Positions 16,885 through 24,750 of a stretch of 64,000 nt of DNA are shown one piece after another. How positions within the stretch are numbered: the first letter of the stretch is position 1; each line of letters starts with the position of its first letter. The stretch is from contig NZ_JBHUWD010000024.1 of assembly GCF_042670205.1 (NCBI RefSeq), forward strand, positions 1 through 64,000, written 5' to 3'. The position numbers and the translations under genes are program-made. Under the pieces are notes generated by a model that was given only the letters and a program-made list of their open reading frames with translations, was not told where the DNA came from and did no database searches. Source of the DNA: Luteimicrobium sp042670205. Its GTDB lineage: Bacteria; Actinomycetota; Actinomycetes; Actinomycetales; Cellulomonadaceae.

Positions 16885-18059
16885 CCGTCATCGTCGGCTA
16901 CCGGCGTACCCCGTTCGTGAAGGCGAACGGCGCCTTCGCGTCCGTGCCCGCGACCACGCTCGGCGCCCACGCCCTGGCTGCGGCGCTCGAGGCGTCCGGC
17001 ATCGCGCCCGACGACGTCGACGTCGTCCTCGGCGGGCAGGTGCTGCAGGGCGGCGCGGGCCAGAACCCGGCCCGGCAGGCCGCCGTCGGGGCGGGCATCC
17101 CGATGACGACGCCGGCGCTCACGCTCAACGTCGTGTGCCTCTCGGGCGCGGAGGCCGTCGTGCAGGCGCACCGGCTCGTCTCGTCGGGCGAGGCACGCGT
17201 CGTGGCGGCGGTCGGCATGGAGTCGATGACGCTCGCACCGCACGCGTGGGTCGGGTCGCGCGCCGGGCAGCGGTTCGGGCCGGTCGAGCTGCTCGACACC
17301 ATGCAGCACGACGGCCTCACCGACGCGTTCGAGCACGACTCCATGGGCCTGAGCACGGAACGCTACGGGGACGCGTTCGAGGGCGCGGCCTGGCAGACGC
17401 GCGCCGCTCAGGACGCGTTCGCCGTCGCGTCGCACACGCGCGCCGCCGCTGCGGAGGCGTTCCTCAAGGGCGAGATCGCGCCCGTCGACGTGCCCGGACG
17501 TCGCGGCAGCGTCACGGTCGACGCCGACGACGGCGTCCGCGCCGACGCCTCGCTCGACGTGCTCTCCCGCCTGCGGCCCGCGTTCCGGCCCGACGGCACC
17601 ATCACGGCCGGCAACGCGTCGCAGATCTCCGACGGCGCCGCGGCGCTGGTCCTCGTCGCCGACGACGTCGCGGAGGCGCACGGCCTCACGGGCGTCCGGA
17701 TCCTCGGGCACGGGCTCGTCGCGGGGCCCGACGTGGGGCTGCACCTCCAGCCGGCGCACGCCATCTCGACCGCGTGCGCCCGGGCGGGCCTGGACGGCCA
17801 CGGGTTCGGGGCCGTCGAGATCAACGAGGCGTTCGCCGCGGTGGTGCTGGCGTCCGCGGACCACCTCGGCCTCGACCCGGAGATCGTCAACGCGAACGGG
17901 GGCGCGATCGCGCTCGGGCACCCCATCGGGGCGTCCGGGGCGAGGATCGTGGGCCACCTGGCGCGGCGGCTCGAGGCGCTCGGGCCGGGCGCGGTGGGAG
18001 TCGCGTCGGCCTGTGGTGGCGGCGGGCAGGGCTCCGCGGTCGTGCTGGGGGTGCTCTGA
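16881..18059 (+). CDS. Acetyl-CoA C-acetyltransferase (thiolase)
   Basis: 392 residues, typical of thiolases. Nucleophilic cysteine in LNVVCLSGAEAV (C86); active-site histidine in NGGAIALGHPIGASGARI; second cysteine in VGVASACGGGGQGSAVVL. It would split acetoacetyl-CoA from the CoA-transferase into two acetyl-CoA, finishing leucine breakdown. ATGA overlap with scoB, and the stop shares one base with the next ATG. Confidence 0.92.
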   Translation: MTVIVGYRRTPFVKANGAFASVPATTLGAHALAAALEASGIAPDDVDVVLGGQVLQGGAGQNPARQAAVGAGIPMTTPALTLNVVCLSGAEAVVQAHRLVSSGEARVVAAVGMESMTLAPHAWVGSRAGQRFGPVELLDTMQHDGLTDAFEHDSMGLSTERYGDAFEGAAWQTRAAQDAFAVASHTRAAAAEAFLKGEIAPVDVPGRRGSVTVDADDGVRADASLDVLSRLRPAFRPDGTITAGNASQISDGAAALVLVADDVAEAHGLTGVRILGHGLVAGPDVGLHLQPAHAISTACARAGLDGHGFGAVEINEAFAAVVLASADHLGLDPEIVNANGGAIALGHPIGASGARIVGHLARRLEALGPGAVGVASACGGGGQGSAVVLGVL

Positions 18060-18886
18060 TGGGCACGCTCGACGGCAAGGTCGCCCTGGTCTCCGGCGCG
18101 GGTCGCGGCATCGGCCGCGAGATCGTGCTCAAGCTCGCTTCCGAGGGCGCGGCGGTCGTCGTCAACGACCTCGACGACGAGCCCGCAGCGGCCACCGTCG
18201 CGGACGCCGCCGCCGCCGGCGGGCGCGCCGTGCCGTGCGCGGGCAGCGTCACGGACGAGGGCTTCGCGGAGCGCTTCGTGCAGACGGCGGTCGACACGTT
18301 CGGCGGCCTCGACATCGTCGTCAACAACGCGGGCTACACCTGGGACACCGTCATCCAGAAGATGACCGACGACCAGTGGGACGCCATGATCGACGTCCAC
18401 CTCAAGGCGCCGTTCCGCATCCTCCGCGCCGCGCAGCCCGTCATCTCCGCCGCGGTCAAGGCGGCCCGTGCGGCGGGCGAGCCGGTGCCGTGCCGCAAGG
18501 TGGTCAACATCTCCTCGATCTCCGGTCTGGGCGGGAACCCGGGCCAGGTGAACTACGCGGCCGCGAAGGCGGGCGTGACCGGGCTGACCAAGACCATCGC
18601 CAAGGAGTGGGGCCGCTACAACGTCACCGCGAACACGGTCGCGTTCGGCCTCATCACGACCCGCCTGACCAACGCCCCCGCCGGCGCCGGCACCATCACC
18701 GTGCAAGGCCACGACATCGCCGTGGGCGTCAGCCCCCAGCTCATGGACGCGATGACCGCCCAGGTCCCCCTCGGCCGGCCCGGCACCCCCGCGGAGGCCG
18801 CCGGCGCGGTGTACCTGCTGTGCCTGCCCGAGTCCGACTACATCTCGGGGCAGACGCTGGTGTGCGGGGGCGGGTACATCATCTAG
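18059..18886 (+). CDS. SDR-family oxidoreductase, 3-oxoacyl reductase-like
   Basis: 275 residues of the classical short-chain dehydrogenase family: cofactor motif VSGAGRGIGREI (TGxxxGxG type), NNAGYTWD, catalytic NISSISGLGG and NYAAAKAG (Y166, K170), and a C-terminal SDYISGQTLVCGGGYI. The acidic NDLDDEP after strand 2 favours NAD(H). It is the last gene of the leucine operon; its substrate is uncertain, a 3-hydroxyacyl-CoA or related alcohol being plausible. Start ATG overlaps the thiolase stop (TGATG). Its 3' end overlaps the convergent LysR gene by 8 bases. Confidence 0.82.
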   Translation: MGTLDGKVALVSGAGRGIGREIVLKLASEGAAVVVNDLDDEPAAATVADAAAAGGRAVPCAGSVTDEGFAERFVQTAVDTFGGLDIVVNNAGYTWDTVIQKMTDDQWDAMIDVHLKAPFRILRAAQPVISAAVKAARAAGEPVPCRKVVNISSISGLGGNPGQVNYAAAKAGVTGLTKTIAKEWGRYNVTANTVAFGLITTRLTNAPAGAGTITVQGHDIAVGVSPQLMDAMTAQVPLGRPGTPAEAAGAVYLLCLPESDYISGQTLVCGGGYII

Positions 18887-19850
18887 ACGTGCTGCCAGGC
18901 CGGTACACCGAACGGACGACCGCCGCCGGGGCCTCCGCCCGGCGCGCGCTCGCCGCGGCCAGCGTGGCCTCGAGCAGAGCGGCGATCGCGCGGTCGCGCG
19001 AGCCCTCCCGCCATGCGACGTACGCGACGCTCGCACTGAGGTCGTCCACGGGGACGACGGCGACCGTGGGCCGGCGGGACCGCTCGGCCACCGAGAGCGG
19101 GAGGAAGGTCACGCCGCGACCCAGCTCGACGAGGCGCAGCGCCTCGGCGAGGTTGCGGGCCGCCGGCCCGGGGCGGGGCGCCCGCTCCGGCGGGAGGCGG
19201 TCCGCGCCGCGGTAGTACCGGTCGTACGACGGCGGCAGGTCGGGCCAGGCGAGCACGGGTTCGTCGTCGAGATCGGCCCGTGCCAGCACGCCCCGCGCGG
19301 CCAGCTCGTGGCCCGCGGGCAGCACCGCGACCCGACTCTCCCGCCAGACGGGCTCGACCTCGACCCCGTGGAACAGTCGCGTGTCCCCGTGGTCCGGGCC
19401 GACGACGAGCGCGACGTCCGCGGCCCCGCGCCGCACGAGGTCCGCCAGCTCGCTCGTCTCGGCGAACACGAGCTCGACGGCCGGGCGGTCGGCGCCGTCA
19501 GCGGCGAACCGGGCGAGCACCTCGGGCAGCAGGCCGGCGTCGCTGTCGGCCTTGAGCGCGAACCGCAGTGCACGACGTCGTACGCGCGAGGGCGCCACCG
19601 ACGCGACCGCCCTGTCGACGGCGTCGAGCGCGACGCGCACCTCCGCGAGGAAGCGCGCACCCTCGACGGTCGGCACGCACTCGCGTGTGTTCCGGTCGAG
19701 CAGCCGGACGTCGAGAGCGCGCTCCAGCGCCGCGATGCCACGGGACACGGACGGCTGCGAGACCTCGAGCAGCGCGGCGGCGTCCGTGAACGAGCCGCAC
19801 TCCGCGACCGCGACGAAGGTTCGCAGCTGCCGCAGGTCGACGTCAGTCAT
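18879..19850 (-). CDS. LysR-family transcriptional regulator
   Basis: 323 residues. The N-terminal winged helix is clear: DLRQLRTFVAVAECGSFTDA then AALLEVSQPSVSRGIAALER and LLDRNTRECVPTVEGARFLA. The remainder is a periplasmic-binding-protein-like effector domain. It is divergent from the FMN reductase gene at 19965 (114 bases between starts), so that gene is its most likely target. Its last codons run into the SDR gene coming the other way, leaving no room for a terminator between the two transcripts. Confidence 0.87.
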   Translation of the reverse strand: MTDVDLRQLRTFVAVAECGSFTDAAALLEVSQPSVSRGIAALERALDVRLLDRNTRECVPTVEGARFLAEVRVALDAVDRAVASVAPSRVRRRALRFALKADSDAGLLPEVLARFAADGADRPAVELVFAETSELADLVRRGAADVALVVGPDHGDTRLFHGVEVEPVWRESRVAVLPAGHELAARGVLARADLDDEPVLAWPDLPPSYDRYYRGADRLPPERAPRPGPAARNLAEALRLVELGRGVTFLPLSVAERSRRPTVAVVPVDDLSASVAYVAWREGSRDRAIAALLEATLAAASARRAEAPAAVVRSVYRPGSTSR

Positions 19851-19964
19851 GCGTCAAGCGTATGACCGCAGGCACGAGGCGCATTTCCGGGCCAACCGCG
19901 CGCCTGTCAGCCTGGCGGTGACGCGGCCGCACGGACCGCGGCAGGACGAGCCGAGGGGAACCGC

Positions 19965-20522
19965 ATGCGCTGGGACATGATCGTCGGGAGCCTGTCGAGG
20001 GGATCCGTCAACCGGCAGCTCGCCGGGCGGCTCGCCGAGCTGGCACCGGCCGAGGTGGCCATCGAGGAGATCGAGATCGCCGGCCTCCCGCTGTTCGACT
20101 ACGAGCTCGAGGACGACTTCCCGCTCGCCGCGCGGGAGGTCAAGGCGCGGGTCGAGGCCAGCGAGCTGCTCGTCTTCGTGACGCCCGAGTACAACCGGTC
20201 GATCCCCGCGGCCCTGAAGAACGTCCTCGACTGGGGATCGCGGCCGTGGGGGTCGAACTCCTGGGCAGGCCGGCGCGCCGCGGTGATCGGGACGGGGCTG
20301 AACGGCGCCGGGACCGCCGTCGCGCAGTCACAGCTGCGGGGGATCCTCGGGTACCTCGGGGTGACGGTCGTCGGGGCGACCGAGGTCTGCCTGCCGTGGC
20401 GGGACGACCTGCTCGACGACCCGGCCGTCACCGAGCGGCTCCGGTCGTTCCTCGCCGAGCTGGACGAGCACGCTCGCGCCGGGGCGCTCGGCGAACCCGT
20501 CCTGCAGGGGCTCCGCCCCTGA
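19965..20522 (+). CDS. NADPH-dependent FMN reductase/quinone reductase (flavodoxin-like fold)
   Basis: 185 residues. The FMN_red family pattern is present: GSLSRGSVNRQLAGRLAEL at the N-terminus (phosphate loop of FMN), then FVTPEYNRSIPAALKNVLDW (the PEYN-x-S-x-P-x-x-LKN-x-x-DW signature). AAVIGTGLNGAGTAVAQSQL follows. Such enzymes reduce quinones, azo compounds or chromate with NADPH. ATG 19965 has AGGGGAA upstream. Divergent from the LysR gene, which probably controls it. Confidence 0.88.
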   Translation: MRWDMIVGSLSRGSVNRQLAGRLAELAPAEVAIEEIEIAGLPLFDYELEDDFPLAAREVKARVEASELLVFVTPEYNRSIPAALKNVLDWGSRPWGSNSWAGRRAAVIGTGLNGAGTAVAQSQLRGILGYLGVTVVGATEVCLPWRDDLLDDPAVTERLRSFLAELDEHARAGALGEPVLQGLRP

Positions 20523-20531
20523 CGGCAGCGC

Positions 20532-21065
20532 TCAGCCGGCGGCGTGGAGGGTCTTGAGCAGCTTGCCCGTCCGCGCGTCGAGCAGGACGACGCTGTGCGG
20601 GGGCCAGCCGTGGTGGTCCTGGGGAGCCCGGTAGCCCGCGGTGTCGAAGCCGGTGCCGCGGTCGCAGACCTCGAGGGCGAGGCCGGTGTCCGTGGCGACC
20701 TCGGCCGTCGCCGGGTGCTCGGCGATCCACGGCTCCCACGTGGACGGGTCCGCGTAGTTGCCGTCGGCGTCGGCGGGCGTGCTGTTCCACCAGCCCTCGA
20801 ACCCGCCGACCTCGTCGCCGTCGATGGTCACGGGGGTACCGTCCGTGCACCGCGCGTCCGCCGACACCCCCGACGACGACGTCGGCGCCGGTCCGGTCAG
20901 CCCGGCAAAGGTCGGGTCGACCGCGGGCTCCGTCGCGCGCTGCGTGGCAGCGTCGGACGCCGCCGGCGGTGCGGCAACCGCCGCGTCGGACTTGATGGCG
21001 CAGCCGGAGACCGCCAGCACACCCACCACGACACACGCTCCCCCGAGCGCCAGCGCACGACTCAT
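20532..21065 (-). CDS. Small predicted lipoprotein of unknown function
   Basis: 177 residues. Signal peptide with a lipobox LAVSGC (Cys22 becomes the lipidated residue), followed by an Ala/Thr/Pro-rich linker and a compact region with CTDGTPVTIDGDEVGGFEGW and two further cysteines. A DHHGWPPHSVVLLDARTGK segment resembles a strand-turn of a beta-propeller or PQQ-like repeat but is too short to assign. Located on the cell surface by prediction. Convergent with the FMN reductase, 9 bases apart. Confidence 0.7.
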   Translation of the reverse strand: MSRALALGGACVVVGVLAVSGCAIKSDAAVAAPPAASDAATQRATEPAVDPTFAGLTGPAPTSSSGVSADARCTDGTPVTIDGDEVGGFEGWWNSTPADADGNYADPSTWEPWIAEHPATAEVATDTGLALEVCDRGTGFDTAGYRAPQDHHGWPPHSVVLLDARTGKLLKTLHAAG

Positions 21066-21127
21066 GCGGCGTGTCTACCAGACCGGCCGCTCGGGCAACA
21101 GACCTGACGCTTGCCGGATACCAACTT

Positions 21128-21224
21128 TTGCCGAAGTAGTACGGCCGCCGGTCTATCTCGCCGAAGTAGTACGGCAGCCGTACTACTTCGGCGAGGTACA
21201 CGGCCGGCGGTCTACTTCGGCGAG
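21128..21224. repeat. 29-bp-period intergenic repeat with a 39-bp perfect palindrome
   Basis: Four copies of a GCCGAAGTAG core occur, two forward (from 21130 and 21160) and two inverted (21177-21195, 21209-21224), spaced at a 29-bp period on each side. The centre is an exact palindrome: 19 bases at 21157-21175, one base, and their exact complement at 21177-21195. The last inverted copy contains the LacI gene's TAG stop. The same period and core recur at 53548-53624. It may also serve as the LacI gene terminator. Confidence 0.8.
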
Positions 21225-22246
21225 GCGGTCGAGCCGCGGACGACGAGCTCGGTCGCGAGCGACACGTGCAGCGCGTCGACCGCCTGCCGCGCGATGAGCC
21301 GCAGCAGCAGCGACACGGCCATCCGCCCCATCTCCTCGAGCGGCTGGTGCGCGGTGGTGAGCGCGGGGACGGTGGAGCGCGCGAGGTCGAGGTCGTCGAA
21401 GCCGGTCACGGACAGGTCTCCGGGCACCGCGAGCCCGCGCTCCGCGGCCGCGCGCAGCACCCCGGACGCCACCTTGTCGTTGAACGCCACGAGCGCGGTC
21501 GGCGCGCCCCCGGGCCCTGGCTCGTCGAGGAGCTCGCAGGCCGCACGGTACCCGTCGTCCGCCGTCGGACGGACGCTGCGCCGCAGGGATGGGTCGGGCA
21601 GCAGGCCGGCGTCCGCGAGCGCCGACGCGTGCCCGGCGAGCCGCGACCGGCTGGCGAGCCACTCGGTGGGGCCGCCGACGACGCCGATCCGCCGGTGCCC
21701 GAGCTCGAGGAGGTGCGCGGTGAGCGCCCGCGCGCTGGTGAGGTGCGCGGCGGACACGGACGGCACGTCGGCGGGCAGCGTCGTCATGGGGTCGACGACG
21801 ACGAACGGGAACCGCGAGGTCCGCAGGGCCTCGAGCTCACGGACAGGCTCGGGCGGGAGGACGAGGACGGCGCCGGCGAGCTCCCGGTCGCGGGCGAGCC
21901 CGGCGAGGACGGGGCGTTCGCGCGCGGTTTCCCCGGTGTCGAGGACGGCGCGGCGTCCGTGGACGGCGAGCGTCTCGACGGCGGCGGTGACGACCCGCCC
22001 GAAGTAGTCGTCGAGGACGTAGGGGCACCGGACGAGGACGGGTGCGTCGGGTGCGGGCCCGCGCACGGCCGCGGCCCCGTTTCCCACGGGAGCACCCAGC
22101 CGGGCGGCGACGGCCAGGATCTCGTCGCGGGTGGCGGGCGCGACGGCGGGGTGGCCGCTCATCGCGCGCGAGACGGTGCCGACGGAGTACCCCGAAGCAG
22201 CGGCGACCTGCCGGACGGTGACCCGGCCGCTCGGCCGCCTACCCAC
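21212..22246 (-). CDS. LacI-family regulator, partner of the adjacent GH30 gene
   Basis: 344 residues. Helix-turn-helix VTVRQVAAASGYSVGTVSRA at the N-terminus, then a sugar-binding effector domain (LLELGHRRIGVVGGPTEWLA, LVAFNDKVASGVLRAAAERG, PGDLSVTGFDDLDLARSTVP). I chose GTG 22246: a TATGAT -10-like hexamer on the minus strand (22283-22278) would put the transcript start downstream of the alternative ATG at 22282, and GAGG precedes this GTG. The resulting length and domain positions match the second LacI protein at 62039-63070 (343 aa), a clear paralogue. It probably represses the GH30 gene at 22433 until a glucan sugar binds. Its stop codon lies in the repeat. Confidence 0.85.
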   Translation of the reverse strand: MGRRPSGRVTVRQVAAASGYSVGTVSRAMSGHPAVAPATRDEILAVAARLGAPVGNGAAAVRGPAPDAPVLVRCPYVLDDYFGRVVTAAVETLAVHGRRAVLDTGETARERPVLAGLARDRELAGAVLVLPPEPVRELEALRTSRFPFVVVDPMTTLPADVPSVSAAHLTSARALTAHLLELGHRRIGVVGGPTEWLASRSRLAGHASALADAGLLPDPSLRRSVRPTADDGYRAACELLDEPGPGGAPTALVAFNDKVASGVLRAAAERGLAVPGDLSVTGFDDLDLARSTVPALTTAHQPLEEMGRMAVSLLLRLIARQAVDALHVSLATELVVRGSTASPK

Positions 22247-22277
22247 GGACCCACGCCTCGATGCGTTCCACGGCTGG

Positions 22278-22299
22278 ATCATAACGGTCCACGTTGACA
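22278..22299. promoter_or_regulatory. Promoter-like elements between LacI and GH30 genes
   Basis: The minus strand reads TATGAT at 22283-22278, a good -10 for the LacI gene. The plus strand has TTGACA at 22294-22299, a perfect -35, but with only a poor -10 match 17 bases on. Further on, two direct TGTTCCA copies (22351-22357 and 22362-22368) precede the GH30 start. No long palindrome is seen. Confidence 0.4.
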
Positions 22300-22432
22300 G
22301 CGCGAGAATCCGCGTGCATCGATGGGAGAGGGCGGCGCGCGACCAGCGAATGTTCCATATGTGTTCCACGATGGAGCGTCCCGAGGTCGGGCACCGCGCA
22401 GGGACCACCGCTCGACGACGAGAGGAACGACC

Positions 22433-24427
22433 ATGACGTCACCGACGACGCCACCACCCACCCGGAGGACCGCGCACCGCACGCTCGCCGCCGGCACCGC
22501 ACTGGCCGCGACCGCCGCGCTCGCGCTCGCACCGGCGCTCGCCGCCGACGCCCACCCCGGGAACGGCCGTACGACCGACGACGTGCGCGCCTGGGTCACC
22601 ACCCCGGACGGCACCCAACGGCTCACCGAGCAGGCGCCCGTCAGCTTCACGACCGGCACGTCGACCCGCACGACCATCACCATCGACCCCGCCACGACCT
22701 ACCAGACCATGGACGGCTTCGGCGGCGCGCTCACCGACTCGACCGCCGCCGTCCTGTACCAGCTGAGCCCGTCCGCGCGTGCGCAGGCCATGCGCGACCT
22801 CTTCAGCCCGTCCGACGGCATCGGCGTCAGCTTCCTGCGGCAGCCCGTCGGGTCGTCGGACTTCACCGCGACGAGCGAGCACTACACGTACGACGACGTC
22901 GCACCGGGCCAGACCGACCTCGCCCTGAAGCACTTCTCCATCGCGCACGACGAGGCCCAGATCCTTCCCCTCCTGCGCCAGGCCAAGAAGCTCAACCCGT
23001 CCATCAAGGTCGTGGCGACCCCGTGGTCGCCGCCCGCCTGGATGAAGACCAACGACTCGCTCGTCGGCGGCCGCCTCAAGGACGACCCCGCCTACTACGA
23101 CGCCTACGCCCGCTACCTCGTGAAGTACGTCAAGGCGTACGCCGCGGCCGGGATCCCCGTCGACTACCTGACCGTCCAGAACGAGCCCCAGAACCGGACC
23201 CCCTCCGGGTACCCGGGCACCGACATGGGCGTGAAGCAGGAGGAGAAGGTCATCGAGGCGCTCGGTCCGCTCCTGAAGAAGGCCAGCCCGCGCACCAAGA
23301 TCCTCGGCTACGACCACAACTGGTCCACGCACCCCAACGACGCCGCGTCAGCCCCGGCCGACGAGCCCGGCGGCGAGACGGACTACCCGTACCAGCTGCT
23401 CGACTCGCCCGCGGCGAAGTGGATCGCCGGGACCGCCTACCACTGCTACGCCGGCGACCCCAGCGCCCAGACCGCGCTCCACGACGCGTACCCCGACAAG
23501 GGCATCTGGTTCACCGAGTGCTCCGGTTCCCACGGCGCCACCGACACCCCGGCGCAGTACTTCAGCGACACCCTCAAGTGGCACGCCCGGACCATCACGC
23601 TGGGCACCACGCGCAACTGGGCCAAGTCGGTCCTCGACTGGAACCTCGCCCTCGACGACGACGGCGGCCCCCACCTCGGCGGCTGCGACACCTGCACCGG
23701 GTTCCTCGCCGTCCACCCCGACGGCACCTACAGCAAGAACGCCGAGTACTACACCATCGGGCACCTCGCGAAGTTCGTGCAGCAGGGCGCGGTCCGCATC
23801 GGCTCCACGTCCTTCGGCACCACCGGCTGGAACGGCCAGCTCATGGACGTCGCGTTCCGCAACCCTGACGGCTCCACCGCGCTCGTCGTCCACAACGAGA
23901 ACGACAACCCTCGTTCGTTCGCCGTCGCGGTGGGCTCCCGGACGTTCGAGTACACGCTCCCCGGCGGCGCGCTCGCCACGTTCACGTGGCCCGCGTCCGC
24001 GACCCGCGGCGCGTTCACCGGGTCCGCGCTCGCCGGCCTCCTGCCGGTCTCGCTCGCCCACGCGACGGCCACCGCGTCGTCCGCACCCGACGACGCGAAG
24101 CTCGCGATCGACGCCGACGCCTCCACCCGCTGGTCCTCCGGCGCCGCGCAGACGCCCGGGCAGTACGTCCAGCTCGACCTCGGGAAGATCACCGAGCTCC
24201 GGCGCGTCGCCATCGACGCCGGCGACAACCTCGGCGACTACCCCCGTGGCTGGGCCGTCAGCACCAGCCTCGACGGCACCCACTGGACCACCAAGGCCAG
24301 CGGGACCGGCGTCGGGCAGCTCACCAACGTCGACCTCCGACCCACCCTCGCCCGGTACGTGAGGATCACGCAGACGGGGACGTCGGGCTCCTGGTGGAGC
24401 GTGGCGGACGTGCGCCTGTACCGCTGA
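22433..24427 (+). CDS. Secreted GH30 glycosidase with C-terminal discoidin-type carbohydrate-binding domain
   Basis: 664 residues. Signal peptide at about 1-45 (twin Arg, hydrophobic Ala/Leu core, AADAHP). GH30 barrel starts near YQTMDGFGGALTDSTAAVLY, the family opening. The acid/base glutamate is in TVQNEPQNRT (E251) and the nucleophile in IWFTECSG (E362); the subfamily resembles glucosylceramidase/endo-beta-1,6-glucanase enzymes. A beta-sandwich follows, then an F5/8-type (CBM32-like) domain over roughly the last 130 residues (ATASSAPDDAKLAIDADAST to the C-terminus). Start ATG 22433 with GAGAGGAA upstream. Divergent from the LacI gene. Likely acts outside the cell on beta-1,6-glucan; exact substrate is inferred. 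Confidence 0.88.
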   Translation: MTSPTTPPPTRRTAHRTLAAGTALAATAALALAPALAADAHPGNGRTTDDVRAWVTTPDGTQRLTEQAPVSFTTGTSTRTTITIDPATTYQTMDGFGGALTDSTAAVLYQLSPSARAQAMRDLFSPSDGIGVSFLRQPVGSSDFTATSEHYTYDDVAPGQTDLALKHFSIAHDEAQILPLLRQAKKLNPSIKVVATPWSPPAWMKTNDSLVGGRLKDDPAYYDAYARYLVKYVKAYAAAGIPVDYLTVQNEPQNRTPSGYPGTDMGVKQEEKVIEALGPLLKKASPRTKILGYDHNWSTHPNDAASAPADEPGGETDYPYQLLDSPAAKWIAGTAYHCYAGDPSAQTALHDAYPDKGIWFTECSGSHGATDTPAQYFSDTLKWHARTITLGTTRNWAKSVLDWNLALDDDGGPHLGGCDTCTGFLAVHPDGTYSKNAEYYTIGHLAKFVQQGAVRIGSTSFGTTGWNGQLMDVAFRNPDGSTALVVHNENDNPRSFAVAVGSRTFEYTLPGGALATFTWPASATRGAFTGSALAGLLPVSLAHATATASSAPDDAKLAIDADASTRWSSGAAQTPGQYVQLDLGKITELRRVAIDAGDNLGDYPRGWAVSTSLDGTHWTTKASGTGVGQLTNVDLRPTLARYVRITQTGTSGSWWSVADVRLYR

Positions 24428-24443
24428 TCGGCTCGGCTCGCCT

Positions 24444-24576
24444 CTCCTGCCCGCGGGGTGTGTCCGCGGGCAGGAGGGGGAGGGTGTCGCGCGACCTTCC
24501 ATCCGCCTCGCTCGTTCCTCGCTCGGCTCCCGCCAGACCCGCCACGGTCGCGCGACACCCTCCCCCTCCTGCCCGC
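24444..24576 (+). terminator. Two overlapping, mutually exclusive hairpins after GH30
   Basis: Hairpin 1 pairs 24444-24456 with 24464-24476 (13 bp, 7-base loop). Hairpin 2 pairs 24466-24496 with 24546-24576, a perfect 31-bp stem around a 49-base loop. The right arm of the first is part of the left arm of the second, so only one can form fully at a time. The rest of the interval to 24750 holds no gene; it has an imperfect direct repeat of GGCTGGTGG...CGGAAAG (about 24627 and 24659). Confidence 0.65.
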
Positions 24577-24750
24577 TCAGCTTCCGGGTTGCCATTGGCA
24601 CCGGGTCAGTGGGCCAGCCGCAGCGTCTGGCTGGTGGTGCGGAAAGCGGCGGTCTCAGGCTGGTGGCGGAAAGGGCGTGGGTGCTACCGGGCCTCGGAGA
24701 CGAAGATCACGTGACGGCGCCGGAGCAGTTCTGGTACCGTTGTACTAGAA

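Noticed and set aside
20428..21201. A 257-codon minus-strand frame starting in the 29-bp repeats and reading over the lipoprotein gene
   Set aside because: It is Arg/Gly-rich; the competing lipoprotein frame has a signal peptide and lipobox.
22247..22408. A longer LacI protein starting at 22408 or 22282
   Set aside because: The extra residues are not protein-like, a -10-like TATGAT lies over the 22282 start, and the paralogue at 62039 has the shorter form.
24577..24750. A tRNA gene or riboswitch in the gap before the MFS gene
   Set aside because: No cloverleaf arms, T-loop GTTCRA sequence or known aptamer core could be found; only an imperfect direct repeat is seen.
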